From Planctomycetota bacterium (lineage in GTDB: Bacteria; Planctomycetota; PUPC01; JACPCR01), in assembly GCA_030740295.1 (NCBI GenBank), contig JASLXP010000768.1:1-42333 (forward strand): DNA of 42,333 nucleotides, in the 5' to 3' direction. This document shows, piece after piece, positions 1 to 8,608 of the stretch. The notes under the pieces were generated by a model that saw only the letters and a list, made by a program, of their open reading frames with translations, was not told the origin of the DNA and searched no databases. The stretch's first letter is position 1. Each line of letters opens with the position of its first letter. The translations under genes and the position numbers were made by a program.

Positions 1-820
1 TTCCTGAACTATCTGATCCGGTAACGGAGTAAAGACCACCGTGCGCAATTCGGTCGTATGCGGCCTGCGTTGGGGCTACCCAGACTTCTCCGTGTCCGCT
101 GAAAGTCTGCAACATTCCTTCGCCGCTCGTCATGCTTCCAAGGAGTGATTTGGAGGACTTCTCGACTTTGAATTCGATATCGCCTTTTCGAAGGATGGCA
201 AAGTTGCCATCGACGCTCAGCTTGTCGCCGGTCAGTTCGTAGCGGACGATCTCATCGCTCGGTACGGGGCTCGCAAGCAACGCGATGCCGGTGCCGCTGA
301 GCCTGGACTGGAAGAAACCCTCGCCGCCCATCAGGGCCGATGAAATGCTCTTCTGCACTTTCACCCCTACCTCAACCGTGCTCTCGCAGGCGAAGAACAT
401 TCCTTTGTCGACGACCATTTCTTCGTCATTGAGATCCACCAGCACGAAATGGGAAAAGGTCGGTTCGAGATAGATCTCGCCTGTTCCACGATAGTGAGGT
501 TTGAAGGTGTCTTCTTTGGTGAGCCGGCTGGCAATGAGTTTCTTAGCCAGGCCGGTCACCCCTCCGGTCGGGCTATCCATCTCGATGTTGCCTTTCATGA
601 AGTAGAGGGCTCCGGACTCGGTCACGACCTCGGACTGGCTGATCGTGATTCGCACCATCTTCAGCCGGATGCCTGCCTGCTTGGCGTAAAACAACGTTTC
701 GGCGAGACCGACGTCTTCGCTGCCAGTGAGTTCCTGGTATTCGAGGATTTCAAACCTGCAGCCATTGCCCTCCGCGGCTTCGATAATGCGGACCTTGTCT
801 TCAATGCGTGAGACACTCAT
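1..820 (-). CDS. AIM24 family protein, C-terminus beyond window edge
   Basis: This is an open reading frame of 273 codons that starts at ATG 820-818 and is still open at base 1. A GGAGCA ribosome binding site lies 3 bases upstream of the start. The protein begins MSVSRIEDKVRIIEAAEGNG. Residues from about 20 onward show the AIM24/DUF124 pattern of glycine-rich beta strands, including GALYFMKGNIEMDSPTGG, GTGEIYLEPTF, DKGMFFACEST, a GGEGFFQSRLSGTG segment and GHGEVWVAP. No signal peptide or membrane segment is visible, so a cytoplasmic or membrane-associated place is likely. Bacterial members of the family have no firmly established reaction. It is the last gene of a minus-strand series (sulfatase, FkbM, LamG propeller, this gene), 54 bases behind its neighbour. 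The family call is fairly sure; the function is unknown. Confidence 0.8.
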   Translation of the reverse strand, partial: MSVSRIEDKVRIIEAAEGNGCRFEILEYQELTGSEDVGLAETLFYAKQAGIRLKMVRITISQSEVVTESGALYFMKGNIEMDSPTGGVTGLAKKLIASRLTKEDTFKPHYRGTGEIYLEPTFSHFVLVDLNDEEMVVDKGMFFACESTVEVGVKVQKSISSALMGGEGFFQSRLSGTGIALLASPVPSDEIVRYELTGDKLSVDGNFAILRKGDIEFKVEKSSKSLLGSMTSGEGMLQTFSGHGEVWVAPTQAAYDRIAHGGLYSVTGSDSSG

Positions 821-874
821 TACTGCTCCTTGTTTCTGATGTTGCGAAACCGCATGACCTGCCGATGCTGGACG

Positions 875-2476
875 CTACGAAAGGCTTGCGTTGGAAATGT
901 TCTTGATCTCTTCCTTCTGCAGGGCCCGCCTGTAAAACCGCACGTCGCCTATTCGGCCATGAAAATGATCGTGCGCTCCTTTGCCGATGGTGACAGGTTG
1001 GTCGTTTGAGAGATCGTAATCCGATGGGTTGAACGATGAAGAGGTGGCGACCTTTTCTCCGTCAATGAAGAGTTCGAGAGTGTTGCCGTTCCTGATGGCC
1101 GCGATGTGTTTCCATCCGGGATCGAGCTGATGGTCGTAAGTGGCGCTGCGGCCGGCTTCAAGGCTGAGGACGTGTCCGGTGGGCAAGGTTCCATAAAAGA
1201 GCCTGCCCTGGTAAACCGCTGTCGACCAGGCGCGGCGATAGACGACGTCGGGCGTGGCGTCGATCTGTCCGGTGCAGGTCCAGTTGCCGTCGCCGTCGTA
1301 GCGATAGACATGGGCGAGGGGCAGGGTGCCCGCGTAGAGCTTGCCGTTGTACACGGCCATGCCCATCACTTCTTTTTCTTCGCCGAGTCGCCCGGTGTCT
1401 GTCCATTCGCCGTTTTCTTCGAGCCGGAACACCTCGCCATTCGGCCACGTGCCAATGTGCAGACGGCCCTGGTAGACGGCCATCGAGTAATTCTGGGTCG
1501 CGCCGGGCAGATCTCCGATGCTGGTCCATTTGGACCAGTTTTCCCCACAATCGAATCGGTAGATCTTGCTTCCGTTTTCCGCCATGAGGAGTTGACCGCG
1601 GTAGACACCGAGTGTGAACGCGCGTTTTCCCGGGCTGCCGCAATCCTCCCAGAACTCACCGTTACAGCGGAAAAGTCCCTGGGTATAGAGGGGGACGCCG
1701 TAAAGCTCATTCTTGAAGACTTCGAGGCCATGCACTGTGTCATGCACGTATTCCGGATACGTTCGGCTTTGCGGTCCGAGCTCGCCGCAAGGAATCCATT
1801 CCCCGTTTTCCAGTCGATAGACTTTGCCTCCCTCAGTGCGATTGATGGAGTCTTCAAGGGCCGAGCCTGAGCCCTTCAAGCGGCCTGTGCCCGCGTGGAG
1901 CTTTCCCTGGAAGGGGGCCAGTGACATCACCGCATTGGAGCCGTCCGGAGAGCCACCGCAGTCTTCCCACTCGCCCTCACCCGCGTAACGATAGACATGG
2001 CCCGTCTCGTTTTCGCCTTCCTCATAGGTACCGGCGTAGAGCGAGCCATCATGCACGGCCAAAGCCATGACAAATCGTGCGTTGCCGGGCCGGCCGCAGT
2101 CCTGCCAGGTGGAGTTGTCTCCGTTGTCGATGCCGAAATGGACGTTGCGATTGTTCGCAAGACTGCCTGGCGCGGCCGAGTGACGCTTGATGTTCAGATT
2201 GAATCCGCGCCTCGCCTCAGGATCGAAGCAACTGACAATATCGCCAATCGGGTCGTCGATGCCCTTTTCCGTGTGGACATGGGCACAGATCGAAAAATCA
2301 CCGGTACCTGTCTGCAACGATTCAGACTTTGGGATGGAGATGAACGACGAGCGGCCGTTGAACTCCGCGGCTTTGCCCGCGGTTTCGATGTCGTGGCCCT
2401 GGGCATGGTTTTCGTTGGCGGATGAATCGAGTAAATCGCCGGCAAGTTTCCAGTGTGCTGCGAGTGAGTTATCCAT
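875..2476 (-). CDS. LamG-fold protein with an inserted seven-repeat beta-propeller
   Basis: The protein has 533 residues from the chosen start ATG 2476-2474 (MDNSLAAHWKLAGDLLDSS). Residues 1 to about 125 match the first half of a concanavalin A-like LamG domain, including AEFNGRSSFISIPKSESL and GDFSICAHVHTEKG. The last 90 residues are the second half (GWKHIAAIRNGNTLELFIDG, then FHGRIGDVRFYRRALQKEEI). Between them lie seven repeats of about 40 to 60 residues, each built like EWxDCG-MALAVxxGxLYAGT-GxVYRY, as expected of a Kelch-like propeller. An in-frame ATG at 2557 would add 27 hydrophobic residues, but that stretch is encoded by the GGACAGACGA tandem repeat, so the shorter start is preferred. 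With the short start no signal peptide is seen. The likely role is carbohydrate or surface binding; no catalytic motif is visible. Confidence 0.75.
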   Translation of the reverse strand: MDNSLAAHWKLAGDLLDSSANENHAQGHDIETAGKAAEFNGRSSFISIPKSESLQTGTGDFSICAHVHTEKGIDDPIGDIVSCFDPEARRGFNLNIKRHSAAPGSLANNRNVHFGIDNGDNSTWQDCGRPGNARFVMALAVHDGSLYAGTYEEGENETGHVYRYAGEGEWEDCGGSPDGSNAVMSLAPFQGKLHAGTGRLKGSGSALEDSINRTEGGKVYRLENGEWIPCGELGPQSRTYPEYVHDTVHGLEVFKNELYGVPLYTQGLFRCNGEFWEDCGSPGKRAFTLGVYRGQLLMAENGSKIYRFDCGENWSKWTSIGDLPGATQNYSMAVYQGRLHIGTWPNGEVFRLEENGEWTDTGRLGEEKEVMGMAVYNGKLYAGTLPLAHVYRYDGDGNWTCTGQIDATPDVVYRRAWSTAVYQGRLFYGTLPTGHVLSLEAGRSATYDHQLDPGWKHIAAIRNGNTLELFIDGEKVATSSSFNPSDYDLSNDQPVTIGKGAHDHFHGRIGDVRFYRRALQKEEIKNISNASLS

Positions 2477-2491
2477 GGTGGCCTTTGGGGA

Positions 2492-2560
2492 GGACAGACG
2501 AATAAGACATAGACAAGAGGGACAGACGAATGAGGCCAGATAAATAAGACATAACAAAGA
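2492..2560. repeat. GGACAGACGA degenerate tandem repeat, family member 1
   Basis: The decamer GGACAGACGA occurs at 2492 and again at 2520, a spacing of 28 bases. Each copy is followed by similar AATAAGACATA and CAAAGAG-like text. The same decamer heads the 37-base repeat at 25798 and 25835. The repeat lies directly upstream of the LamG-propeller start and may affect where translation starts. Confidence 0.6.
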
Positions 2561-2605
2561 GGGAACTTGTACCTTCGTCCTACGGTACTGGGGGACAGAC
2601 TCCTG

Positions 2606-3349
2606 TTAACGCCAGGCCCAGAGCATTCGGTTGTAGAGCGAACGCGTGCTGTAACCATTTTCTTTGAGGAAGCCATCTATTGCCTCCAGATTCTGGTCAG
2701 GCTCGGGCCCCTCGTGGACCTCCATGGCGATCTGCTGGATACGGTGAAAGCAGTCCGGGCTGTTGTAGAGGATGTCGTACTCAGCGCCTTCGCAGTCGAG
2801 CTTCAGGAGATCGCATCTGTCGATTTCAAATCCTTCGAAGACATCCATCAGCGTGGTGGTTGCCACCTGAATGGAATCCGGTTCCTGGTCCTTATCAAAA
2901 ATGGTCGCGCTGGTGGTGAAGCTGTCGGTCGGATCATAACTGAGCGAAATTTCGCCGGTCTCTCTGTAAACCGCCTTTTGGATTCCTGTGATGCGTGTTG
3001 AATTGCTGAACGCGATGTTCTTCTGAAGCTGTTCGAAATTCACCGGGATCGGCTCGAAAGCGATCACTCTTGATCCTTTGAAACGCGATGCAGCGAACAT
3101 GCTGAAGTAGCCGGCGTTCGCGCCGACATCGATGACGGCTGCCCCGTCAGGCACGGGCCTGCCAAGACCGGTCATGTAATCTTCATCCATGAAGATCTCT
3201 TTGAATGTATGGAGCAAACGGCGCGGCACCTCAAAGCGGATGCCCGCGCGGGTTTCGAACATGAGAGGATCTTCTCTGTTGAGGCCGGACTTCACCGCCA
3301 GGTAGGTCTGCCAGTTGGAGAGGTTCTTGACGAGATTGAAATAACGCAT
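2606..3349 (-). CDS. FkbM family SAM-dependent methyltransferase
   Basis: The protein has 247 residues from ATG 3349-3347 (MRYFNLVKNLSNWQTYLAVK). An upstream in-frame start at 3442 would add 31 Cys/Arg-rich residues that do not look like part of the family. The S-adenosylmethionine binding loop VIDVGANAGYFSMFA is followed by AFEPIPVNFEQLQKNI, the typical acidic end of strand 2, and by DLLKLDCEGAEYDIL, the conserved FkbM motif. FkbM enzymes O-methylate sugars, polyketides or cell-surface glycans; the substrate here cannot be read from the sequence. It lies between the sulfatase and the LamG protein on the same strand, with gaps of about 130 bases on each side, so co-transcription is possible but not clear. 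No good ribosome binding site is visible before the start. Confidence 0.85.
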   Translation of the reverse strand: MRYFNLVKNLSNWQTYLAVKSGLNREDPLMFETRAGIRFEVPRRLLHTFKEIFMDEDYMTGLGRPVPDGAAVIDVGANAGYFSMFAASRFKGSRVIAFEPIPVNFEQLQKNIAFSNSTRITGIQKAVYRETGEISLSYDPTDSFTTSATIFDKDQEPDSIQVATTTLMDVFEGFEIDRCDLLKLDCEGAEYDILYNSPDCFHRIQQIAMEVHEGPEPDQNLEAIDGFLKENGYSTRSLYNRMLWAWR

Positions 3350-3481
3350 CGCAACTGAAATGTTAAGACTGCACCACTTTGCAGAGCATAGTCGCTGTCG
3401 GGATTCAAGACATCTGACTCCTATGGCAGCCTTCACCTGCAACTGGATGAACGGTAGGCACGAGTAATAACATCGCAGCTT

Positions 3482-5308
3482 TCATTCTGGTTTAAAGACT
3501 GGTTTCAGTTCTGTGAAGGTGACCCACCCGGAGCCGAGGTCGTCCACCGTGACCCTCAGGAACTTCCCCTTGGCGGAGAAAGCATGTTTGGACTTGGCGG
3601 GGATCGCCTTCGAGCCGGTTGCATCGGCGACCATCTTCCATTTCTTGCCGTCTTCGGAGACTTCAATCTTGTGGCTGTACCATGTTTGATTCTTCCAGCG
3701 GATGGTTACACCGGAAAGTTGACGGGCCTCAGGGAACTCCACCATCCACCACTGGGGAACCGCGTCGCCAGCGGCCGCCCACCGCGAACTGTTTACACCG
3801 TCCACCGCGGACTCCGGCGGGTTGCCGACCTGGTAGCTCGATGCGGAAACCTGTCCCAACGGCGTGGAGACGGGTTTGGTGGCCTTCCCGCGGCGGGTAT
3901 TGCGACGGGGTGGTGAGTATGCGGGATCGAAATTCGGGTTGGGCGTCGGCATCTGCGCCTTGACGGCTTTGCGCCAGTCGCGGAGGTCCGCCAGCAGTTC
4001 GTCCCGTTTCTCGGTGTTGGTGTCCGCCAGGTTGCTCCTTTCCGAAGGGTCGTTCTTCAAGTCGTAGAGTTCAAGCTTCCCTTCCTCGAAGAATTCGATG
4101 AGCTTCCAGTCCGTTTTCCGGATGGCACCATAAGGCTTGGTGGCATGGTAGTGCGGGTAGTGCCAGTAGAGGGACTTGCGGGAAGGAGCTTTGGATTCGC
4201 CAGTCAGCCAAGGGACAAGGCTGATGCCGTCAAGATGCGCTTCCGAACGCGCGGGCAACCCGGCCATCTCCAGCATTGTCGGGTAGAAGTCCGTCCCGAT
4301 GGTCGGCACGCTGCAAACCGAACCCGGCTCCACCTTGCCCGGCCATTTGACGAGTGCCGGCTCGCGTGTTCCGCCTTCGTAGGCCAGTGCCTTGCGGCCG
4401 CGGAGTCCACCAGAGCTGCGTTCGGAGACGCCGCCATTGTCTGCCGTGAAGATGACCACCGTATTGTCGGCCACGCCGGTCTCCTCGAGCATGGCCATCA
4501 CCCGGCCCACACTGTCGTCGAGGCTCTCAATCATGCCGGCGTATGCGGGATTGAGGTTTTCGTTGCGCTTGTTGTCGAAACCGGCGGACTTCTTTTTGTA
4601 CTTCGCCAGCAACGCGGGTTTCGTCATGATGGGCCCGTGCACTGTGTAGTACGAAAAGTAGAGGAGGAACGGCTTGTCCCTGGACTCCTTAATGAACTTC
4701 ACGGCGGCATCAGTCAGTTTGTCGGTGAGGAAGTCCCCCTTTTTGCCGTTGTCCAGATTCGGCATGTCGAATGGTGAAAAATACCTGCCCCGGCCCTTGG
4801 GTTGGCCCCACTCGCGCCCCGCTATATTGATGTCGAACCCATGACTGTCCGGGTAGTGCTCCTTGAAATCAGGCTGCCGGATGGGCATGAGGTGCCACTT
4901 GCCTGTGAACTGCGTGCGGTATCCCGCCTCCTTCAACGCCTCGGGCAAGGTGGTCAGTTCATGATCCATCTTCATCTTCCACTTCGGAATGAGAAGCATC
5001 GGGTTCTTCCGCCCATGCCCGGTGATCCAATCCGTCAAGTGAAGCCGCCCGGGATAGCGGCCCGTCAGGATGGCCGCACGACTCGGAGAACAGACTGTGC
5101 AGGCCGAGTAGGCATTGGTGAACTTCATGCCCTCCCCCGCCAATCTGTCCAGATTCGGCGTTTCGTGAAACTCCGAGCCGTAGCACCCCAAGTCACCCCA
5201 GCCGAGATCATCGACAAGAAAGAACACGAAATTCGGACGCTCGGCTGCCTGAACCATGGATGCCGCCAAGGCCATGAGAATGAGACCGTAGATTCGTTTG
5301 AAGTGCAT
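3482..5308 (-). CDS. Secreted type I sulfatase with C-terminal F5/8 type C domain
   Basis: The protein has 608 residues from ATG 5308-5306 (MHFKRIYGLILMALAASMVQA), which opens with a clear signal peptide cut near AERPN; GAAAGGG lies 12 bases upstream. Metal-binding residues appear in FFLVDDLGWGDLGCYG (D33, D34). CSPSR at residues 73 to 77 supplies the cysteine that becomes formylglycine. TGRYPGRL, GKWHL and TADNGG are further sulfatase signatures. Residues from about 480 to the end form a discoidin/F5-8 type C module (ESAVDGVNSSRWAA, WWMVEFPEARQLSGVTIRW, IEVSEDGKKWK) that likely binds glycans. The expected role is removal of sulfate esters from polysaccharides outside the cytoplasm. No formylglycine-generating enzyme is present in the window, so activation must come from elsewhere. 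Its upstream 260 bases hold no other gene. Confidence 0.92.
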   Translation of the reverse strand: MHFKRIYGLILMALAASMVQAAERPNFVFFLVDDLGWGDLGCYGSEFHETPNLDRLAGEGMKFTNAYSACTVCSPSRAAILTGRYPGRLHLTDWITGHGRKNPMLLIPKWKMKMDHELTTLPEALKEAGYRTQFTGKWHLMPIRQPDFKEHYPDSHGFDINIAGREWGQPKGRGRYFSPFDMPNLDNGKKGDFLTDKLTDAAVKFIKESRDKPFLLYFSYYTVHGPIMTKPALLAKYKKKSAGFDNKRNENLNPAYAGMIESLDDSVGRVMAMLEETGVADNTVVIFTADNGGVSERSSGGLRGRKALAYEGGTREPALVKWPGKVEPGSVCSVPTIGTDFYPTMLEMAGLPARSEAHLDGISLVPWLTGESKAPSRKSLYWHYPHYHATKPYGAIRKTDWKLIEFFEEGKLELYDLKNDPSERSNLADTNTEKRDELLADLRDWRKAVKAQMPTPNPNFDPAYSPPRRNTRRGKATKPVSTPLGQVSASSYQVGNPPESAVDGVNSSRWAAAGDAVPQWWMVEFPEARQLSGVTIRWKNQTWYSHKIEVSEDGKKWKMVADATGSKAIPAKSKHAFSAKGKFLRVTVDDLGSGWVTFTELKPVFKPE

Positions 5309-5568
5309 CAGATTTTCCAACCCTTTCTGGTTCTGGATCCGTTCATCAGTAATGTGGCCTCGTCTTCGTCCAAGCACACCGTTGGCCGGACTGATTTCAC
5401 AGTTTTTTGTCATGCTCCTGCAGCAGTGCCCATGAGTCAATCCGTCGCCTCAATCGCCAAGCCTGCCTTTACCCTTAGGTCTCGCCGGGATCTCAGTGGC
5501 ATAACACAGAGGAATCATACTATTCAGAATGAAGCCGGATCAGGCTTTCTTCGAATGGAGTTCTGAGA

Positions 5569-6186
5569 ATGGCAGATTCTGAAGTCCTCATCGCGCGTTG
5601 GCGCTGCTGCTGTAAACGCTACTCTTTGAAAGGCGCCGATCTGGAGTGGACAAAACTCAAGGCCGCGTACTCCGCCAAAGAACGCCATTACCATAACCTC
5701 ACGCACATCAACGAATGTCTGCGTCTCCTCGACCAGCATGCAGACTCAGCCGAGCAACCGGCTCTCATTGAACTCGCCCTGTGGTATCACGACGTAGTTT
5801 ACGATTCCCGCAGCGATGCTAATGAAGAGCAAAGCTGCCGTGTGGCTGCCGCTTTCATTCGGACCCCAGGCATCATCGATGAGGCATCAAAATTGATTAT
5901 GGCCACCACGCATCGTGAGCCTCCGCAATCTCGTGACGAAGAACTTATCATCGACATCGACCTGGCCATACTTGGTTCGGCCACCGAAAGATACGGGGAA
6001 TATTCCAGACAGATTCGACGGGAATACTCCTGGCTCTCGGACAAGGACTATCGTAAAGGACGGGCCAAAGTGCTTCAGAGCTTTTCGAGCCGCGAGCGGA
6101 TATACCACACGGACGAGTTCCAATCCTTGGAAGTGGCGGCCAGAAGGAATCTGGAAACTGAGTTGGAGGCCTTGAAGGGGATTTAG
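5569..6186 (+). CDS. HD-domain metal-dependent phosphohydrolase (COG4339 type)
   Basis: The protein has 205 residues from ATG 5569, with GGAG 9 bases upstream. It shows the family pattern RHYHNLTHINECL (H40, H42, H46), the HD pair in LWYHDVVYDSRSDANEEQSC (H74, D75) and a late aspartate cluster DEELIIDIDLAILG near residues 123 to 131. These residues bind the metal ions in HD phosphohydrolases. The usual length of this small family is near 200 residues, so the gene is complete. The physiological substrate is not established for the family. No signal peptide is seen, so it is cytoplasmic. It stands alone on the plus strand, divergent from the sulfatase and convergent with the propeller gene that ends 46 bases downstream. 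Confidence 0.85.
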   Translation: MADSEVLIARWRCCCKRYSLKGADLEWTKLKAAYSAKERHYHNLTHINECLRLLDQHADSAEQPALIELALWYHDVVYDSRSDANEEQSCRVAAAFIRTPGIIDEASKLIMATTHREPPQSRDEELIIDIDLAILGSATERYGEYSRQIRREYSWLSDKDYRKGRAKVLQSFSSRERIYHTDEFQSLEVAARRNLETELEALKGI

Positions 6187-6195
6187 GTCAGCGAT

Positions 6196-6231
6196 CTCGT
6201 CTTTCTCATCGTCATCCTCTTCGTCTTATCG
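6196..6231. repeat. Pyrimidine-rich TCGTC repeat between convergent genes
   Basis: The 45 bases between the HD and propeller stop codons are filled by degenerate copies of CTCGTCTTTCTC and CCTCTTCGTCTTATC. The same CTCTTCGTCTTTT word forms an array at 16766-16800. No strong hairpin with a T-run is visible, so it is not called a terminator. Confidence 0.5.
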
Positions 6232-7452
6232 CTACTTGATGCAGTAGAGCGCTTTATTTGATCTCAGAAACATGCGGCCCTTGATCGGTGAAATCGTCGC
6301 CCGAAAGATTTCACCCGGTCCAGAGCCCACTTTGTTTCGTGAGACTACATCCAGTTTCTTGCCAGGGCGGACCACGACTGTTTCGCCTGTCTCGGCGACC
6401 AGATAGACCAATCCCTTCGCTACCATTGGGGAAGCAGAAAACTGGCCGCCCAGTCGCTCCGAATAATAAATCTCACCATTGCTGGCATTGTAGGTTGTGG
6501 CGATGCCACTCAGGCTGACGACGAACAGGTAATTGCCGACCACCACCGGCGCAGGCAGATCGCGGCCGCCAACTCGCTTCGCATGATAGGCCATGTGCGT
6601 GCTCGTGACGTCCCCCTGGCCGCCGGGCTTGACGACATAAAGGTCGCCAGGCTTGCCGTTGACCACGTAAATCATGTTGTTGGCAAAAAAGGGCACGGGC
6701 GAGCCGCGGCCATTGAATGCCTTGCAGAACCAGTAATCTTTGCCCGTCTCCGGGTCGTATGCCTGGACGCCGAATTCTCCATTCAGGACGAGTTCCTTCC
6801 GTTCGCCGGTATCGATCAGAATCGGCGTGCTCCATCCTCCTTTGGGCGTTGACCTGCGCGGAGTATTCCAGATCGTCTCACCTGTCTTTTTGTCGGCTGC
6901 GATCAGATACGATTTGCCTTGCGCATCGCAGTTCTGGATTACCTTGCCATCCAGAATGATTGGTGACGCTGCCGTTCCCCATCTGCCTGGGAATGATCCC
7001 AGATCGGTACGCGACCAAAGCTGATTGCCATCGATGTCGAAACAGTGGAGGCCCCCCTTGCCAAAGAACGCAACCACGCGCTCTCCATCTGTCGCGCACG
7101 AAGGCGTGGCCCAGCTATTCATTTTGTGAGACTGCTCGGGTGCCTTTACTTCGATGGCCTTCTTCCACAGCACTTTGCCTTTGGATGCATCCAGGCAGAG
7201 CACAAGCCGCGTCCGCCCGTTGTTCTTCGCACTGGTAAGGAAGATTCTGTCACCCCAGTTCACCGCGGAGGATTGCCCCGATCCTTCAATCTGGGTTCTC
7301 CAGGCGACGGATTCTTCGTTCCACGTGGTAGGCGGGCTCTGCGACGACAGGCCGGTACCCAGCGGACCTCGGAAGCTCGACCATGTCTCGGCATTGGTTT
7401 GGAGGGTCAGGAAGCAGAAAAACGAAATGGCAAAGGTGTAGGTCTGTTTCAT
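6232..7452 (-). CDS. Secreted PQQ-like beta-propeller repeat protein
   Basis: The protein has 406 residues from ATG 7452-7450 (MKQTYTFAISFFCFLTLQTNA), a signal peptide cut before ETWSSFRGPLG. Reading further upstream adds 141 low-quality residues that overlap the PhyH gene in another frame, so the shorter start is preferred. WSSFRGPLGTGLSS is the usual opening of planctomycete-type outer-membrane-assembly-like PQQ proteins. Blade repeats follow, such as LCLDASKGKVLWKKAI, GGLHCFDIDGNQLWSRTDLG, YLIAADKKTGETIWNTPR, QAYDPETGKDYWFC and ATTYNASNGEIYYSERLGG. The role is probably structural or as a periplasmic dehydrogenase-like propeller; no catalytic PQQ ligand set is recognisable. It follows the PhyH gene on the same strand after 115 bases, so the two may be co-transcribed. 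Confidence 0.85.
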   Translation of the reverse strand: MKQTYTFAISFFCFLTLQTNAETWSSFRGPLGTGLSSQSPPTTWNEESVAWRTQIEGSGQSSAVNWGDRIFLTSAKNNGRTRLVLCLDASKGKVLWKKAIEVKAPEQSHKMNSWATPSCATDGERVVAFFGKGGLHCFDIDGNQLWSRTDLGSFPGRWGTAASPIILDGKVIQNCDAQGKSYLIAADKKTGETIWNTPRRSTPKGGWSTPILIDTGERKELVLNGEFGVQAYDPETGKDYWFCKAFNGRGSPVPFFANNMIYVVNGKPGDLYVVKPGGQGDVTSTHMAYHAKRVGGRDLPAPVVVGNYLFVVSLSGIATTYNASNGEIYYSERLGGQFSASPMVAKGLVYLVAETGETVVVRPGKKLDVVSRNKVGSGPGEIFRATISPIKGRMFLRSNKALYCIK

Positions 7453-7567
7453 CGGTTCGCTGGTTGGAGGAAAAGGATCGGCTTTGGCGAGTGCCCACAC
7501 CACCGTCGGTTGTGGGTTAGTTTTCAGCCTGTCGAGAGGACGAATGGCGCCACAGAGCTTTGCAGAT

Positions 7568-8278
7568 TCAGCTCTGGTCGACCAGATTGAAAAGGCGTCT
7601 GCGTTCAGGGGTATCGCAGACAGAGGCGGCGGCTTCAAACCGGTCTGATGGCTCTTGGTCGGTCCGTTCATCGTAAATGAGAATAATTGAGCGTCTGGGC
7701 GCGCCGGACATGTTTTCCATGGCCGCGTGCCATCCGCGGCCGTTGAATATGACAGCCGTGCCAGCTTTGCCTGAAAGCACTTTATGCCCCGGCATGCTCC
7801 GCAGCCGGTGCACGTAGGGCATGGAATAATGAAGCTCCCTGTGGCTGCCGGGGACAAAGCCGAACGCGCCATCATTCACATCATTGACGTAGAGTTGCAC
7901 CTTCACGTGCAGCGGCCTGTTCGGGCCGACGTCCGGGTGCCAGCTTGTATAGCTCACCGGCCAGTTCGGAACGGTCCGGACCTGTGGCGCCACAAAGATG
8001 GGGTCGCCCATTAAGGCCTTCAAAAGGCCATACCAACTGGGATGGTCGACGATCTCTGCAAAGACCAGGTCTTTTTCGAAAGGTTCGGGGATATCGAAAT
8101 AAGTGGCCGAAGTATCCGCGGCCTCGACACGCTCCAGCCATCCCGATCTGCATTTTTCAGACCAGTGTGCGTGCGCGGCCTGCACTCTTTCGAGCAGGTC
8201 GCCGGTAACTGCCCCTTCGATCACCAGGTATCCCTGTTCGTCCCATTGGCGTTGTTGTTCTGCAGTTGGCTGAGTCAT
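7568..8278 (-). CDS. Phytanoyl-CoA dioxygenase (PhyH) family protein
   Basis: The protein has 236 residues from ATG 8278-8276 (MTQPTAEQQRQWDEQGYLVI). The opening QWDEQGYLVIEGAV is the common first strand of PhyH proteins. The Fe(II) ligands are visible as HPD in SYTSWHPDVGPNRP (H114, D116) and H174 in RGWHAAMENMSG. R185 or R186 just after is placed to bind 2-oxoglutarate. GFVPGSHRELH and GTAVIFNG complete the jelly-roll signature. Such enzymes hydroxylate diverse small molecules using 2-oxoglutarate and oxygen; the substrate here is not known. The family is strongly expanded in Planctomycetota and related phyla. No signal peptide is present. It is the first gene of a minus-strand pair with the propeller protein. 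Confidence 0.88.
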   Translation of the reverse strand: MTQPTAEQQRQWDEQGYLVIEGAVTGDLLERVQAAHAHWSEKCRSGWLERVEAADTSATYFDIPEPFEKDLVFAEIVDHPSWYGLLKALMGDPIFVAPQVRTVPNWPVSYTSWHPDVGPNRPLHVKVQLYVNDVNDGAFGFVPGSHRELHYSMPYVHRLRSMPGHKVLSGKAGTAVIFNGRGWHAAMENMSGAPRRSIILIYDERTDQEPSDRFEAAASVCDTPERRRLFNLVDQS

Positions 8279-8439
8279 TGCGGTGTCCGGTAAGTCCAGT
8301 GAGGCCGCATCGTATCACGCCAACCAATCGAATGCCGCATCGTGGTATCGGGCGTTGAATGATGGTCGTTCCTACCCGCTTCAGTAGCTCTGAGTGTGGG
8401 CCTGTCCAATGATCGGCCAAAAAGAGCTACGAACCCATG

Positions 8440-8496
8440 CTTCCATTCTTCCATATCCTTCCATTCTTCCTTCAACCATCAACCATCAACCATCTC
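8440..8496. repeat. CTTCCATTCTTCC and CAACCAT low-complexity repeats
   Basis: Degenerate CTTCCATTCTTCCA text at 8440-8470 runs into three perfect CAACCAT heptamers at 8473-8493. It is the first of several CTTCCA-rich arrays in this window (also 10618-10688 and 13098-13182). It lies in the 432-base gap between the divergent PhyH and pheA genes, 8279-8710, which holds no gene. Confidence 0.65.
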
Positions 8497-8510
8497 CTTC
8501 TCCCCCTGCG

Positions 8511-8538
8511 TTGCTTACCCGGTACCCATTGTTACAAT
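8511..8538 (+). promoter_or_regulatory. Candidate sigma-70-like promoter for the pheA gene run
   Basis: TTGCTT at 8511-8516 and TACAAT at 8533-8538 are separated by 16 bases and match the -35 and -10 boxes at 4 and 5 of 6 positions. It would give a leader of about 165 bases that contains the palindrome at 8609-8660. This is sequence resemblance only. Confidence 0.35.
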
Positions 8539-8608
8539 ACCGCCCTTCGTGTGCGGAAAGCACCTTAACCCCTTGAAATAACAGAATTTCGGTGCAGACC
8601 AACAGGCT

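Noticed and set aside
1106..1870. Plus-strand 254-codon frame inside the LamG-propeller gene
   Set aside because: It is antisense to a clear domain protein and shows no recognisable motif; it follows from GC-rich codon bias.
2477..2557. N-terminal extension of the LamG-propeller protein as a signal peptide
   Set aside because: The hydrophobic extension is encoded by the GGACAGACGA repeat and is not followed by a usual cleavage site; it remains possible but is not preferred.
4802..5566. Plus-strand 254-codon frame opposite the sulfatase start
   Set aside because: It overlaps conserved sulfatase sequence, including the catalytic region, and has no features of its own.
6190..6232. Bidirectional terminator between the convergent HD and propeller genes
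   Set aside because: AGCGAT and ATCGCT could pair, but over a 30-base loop and without a T-run; the segment looks like low-complexity repeat.
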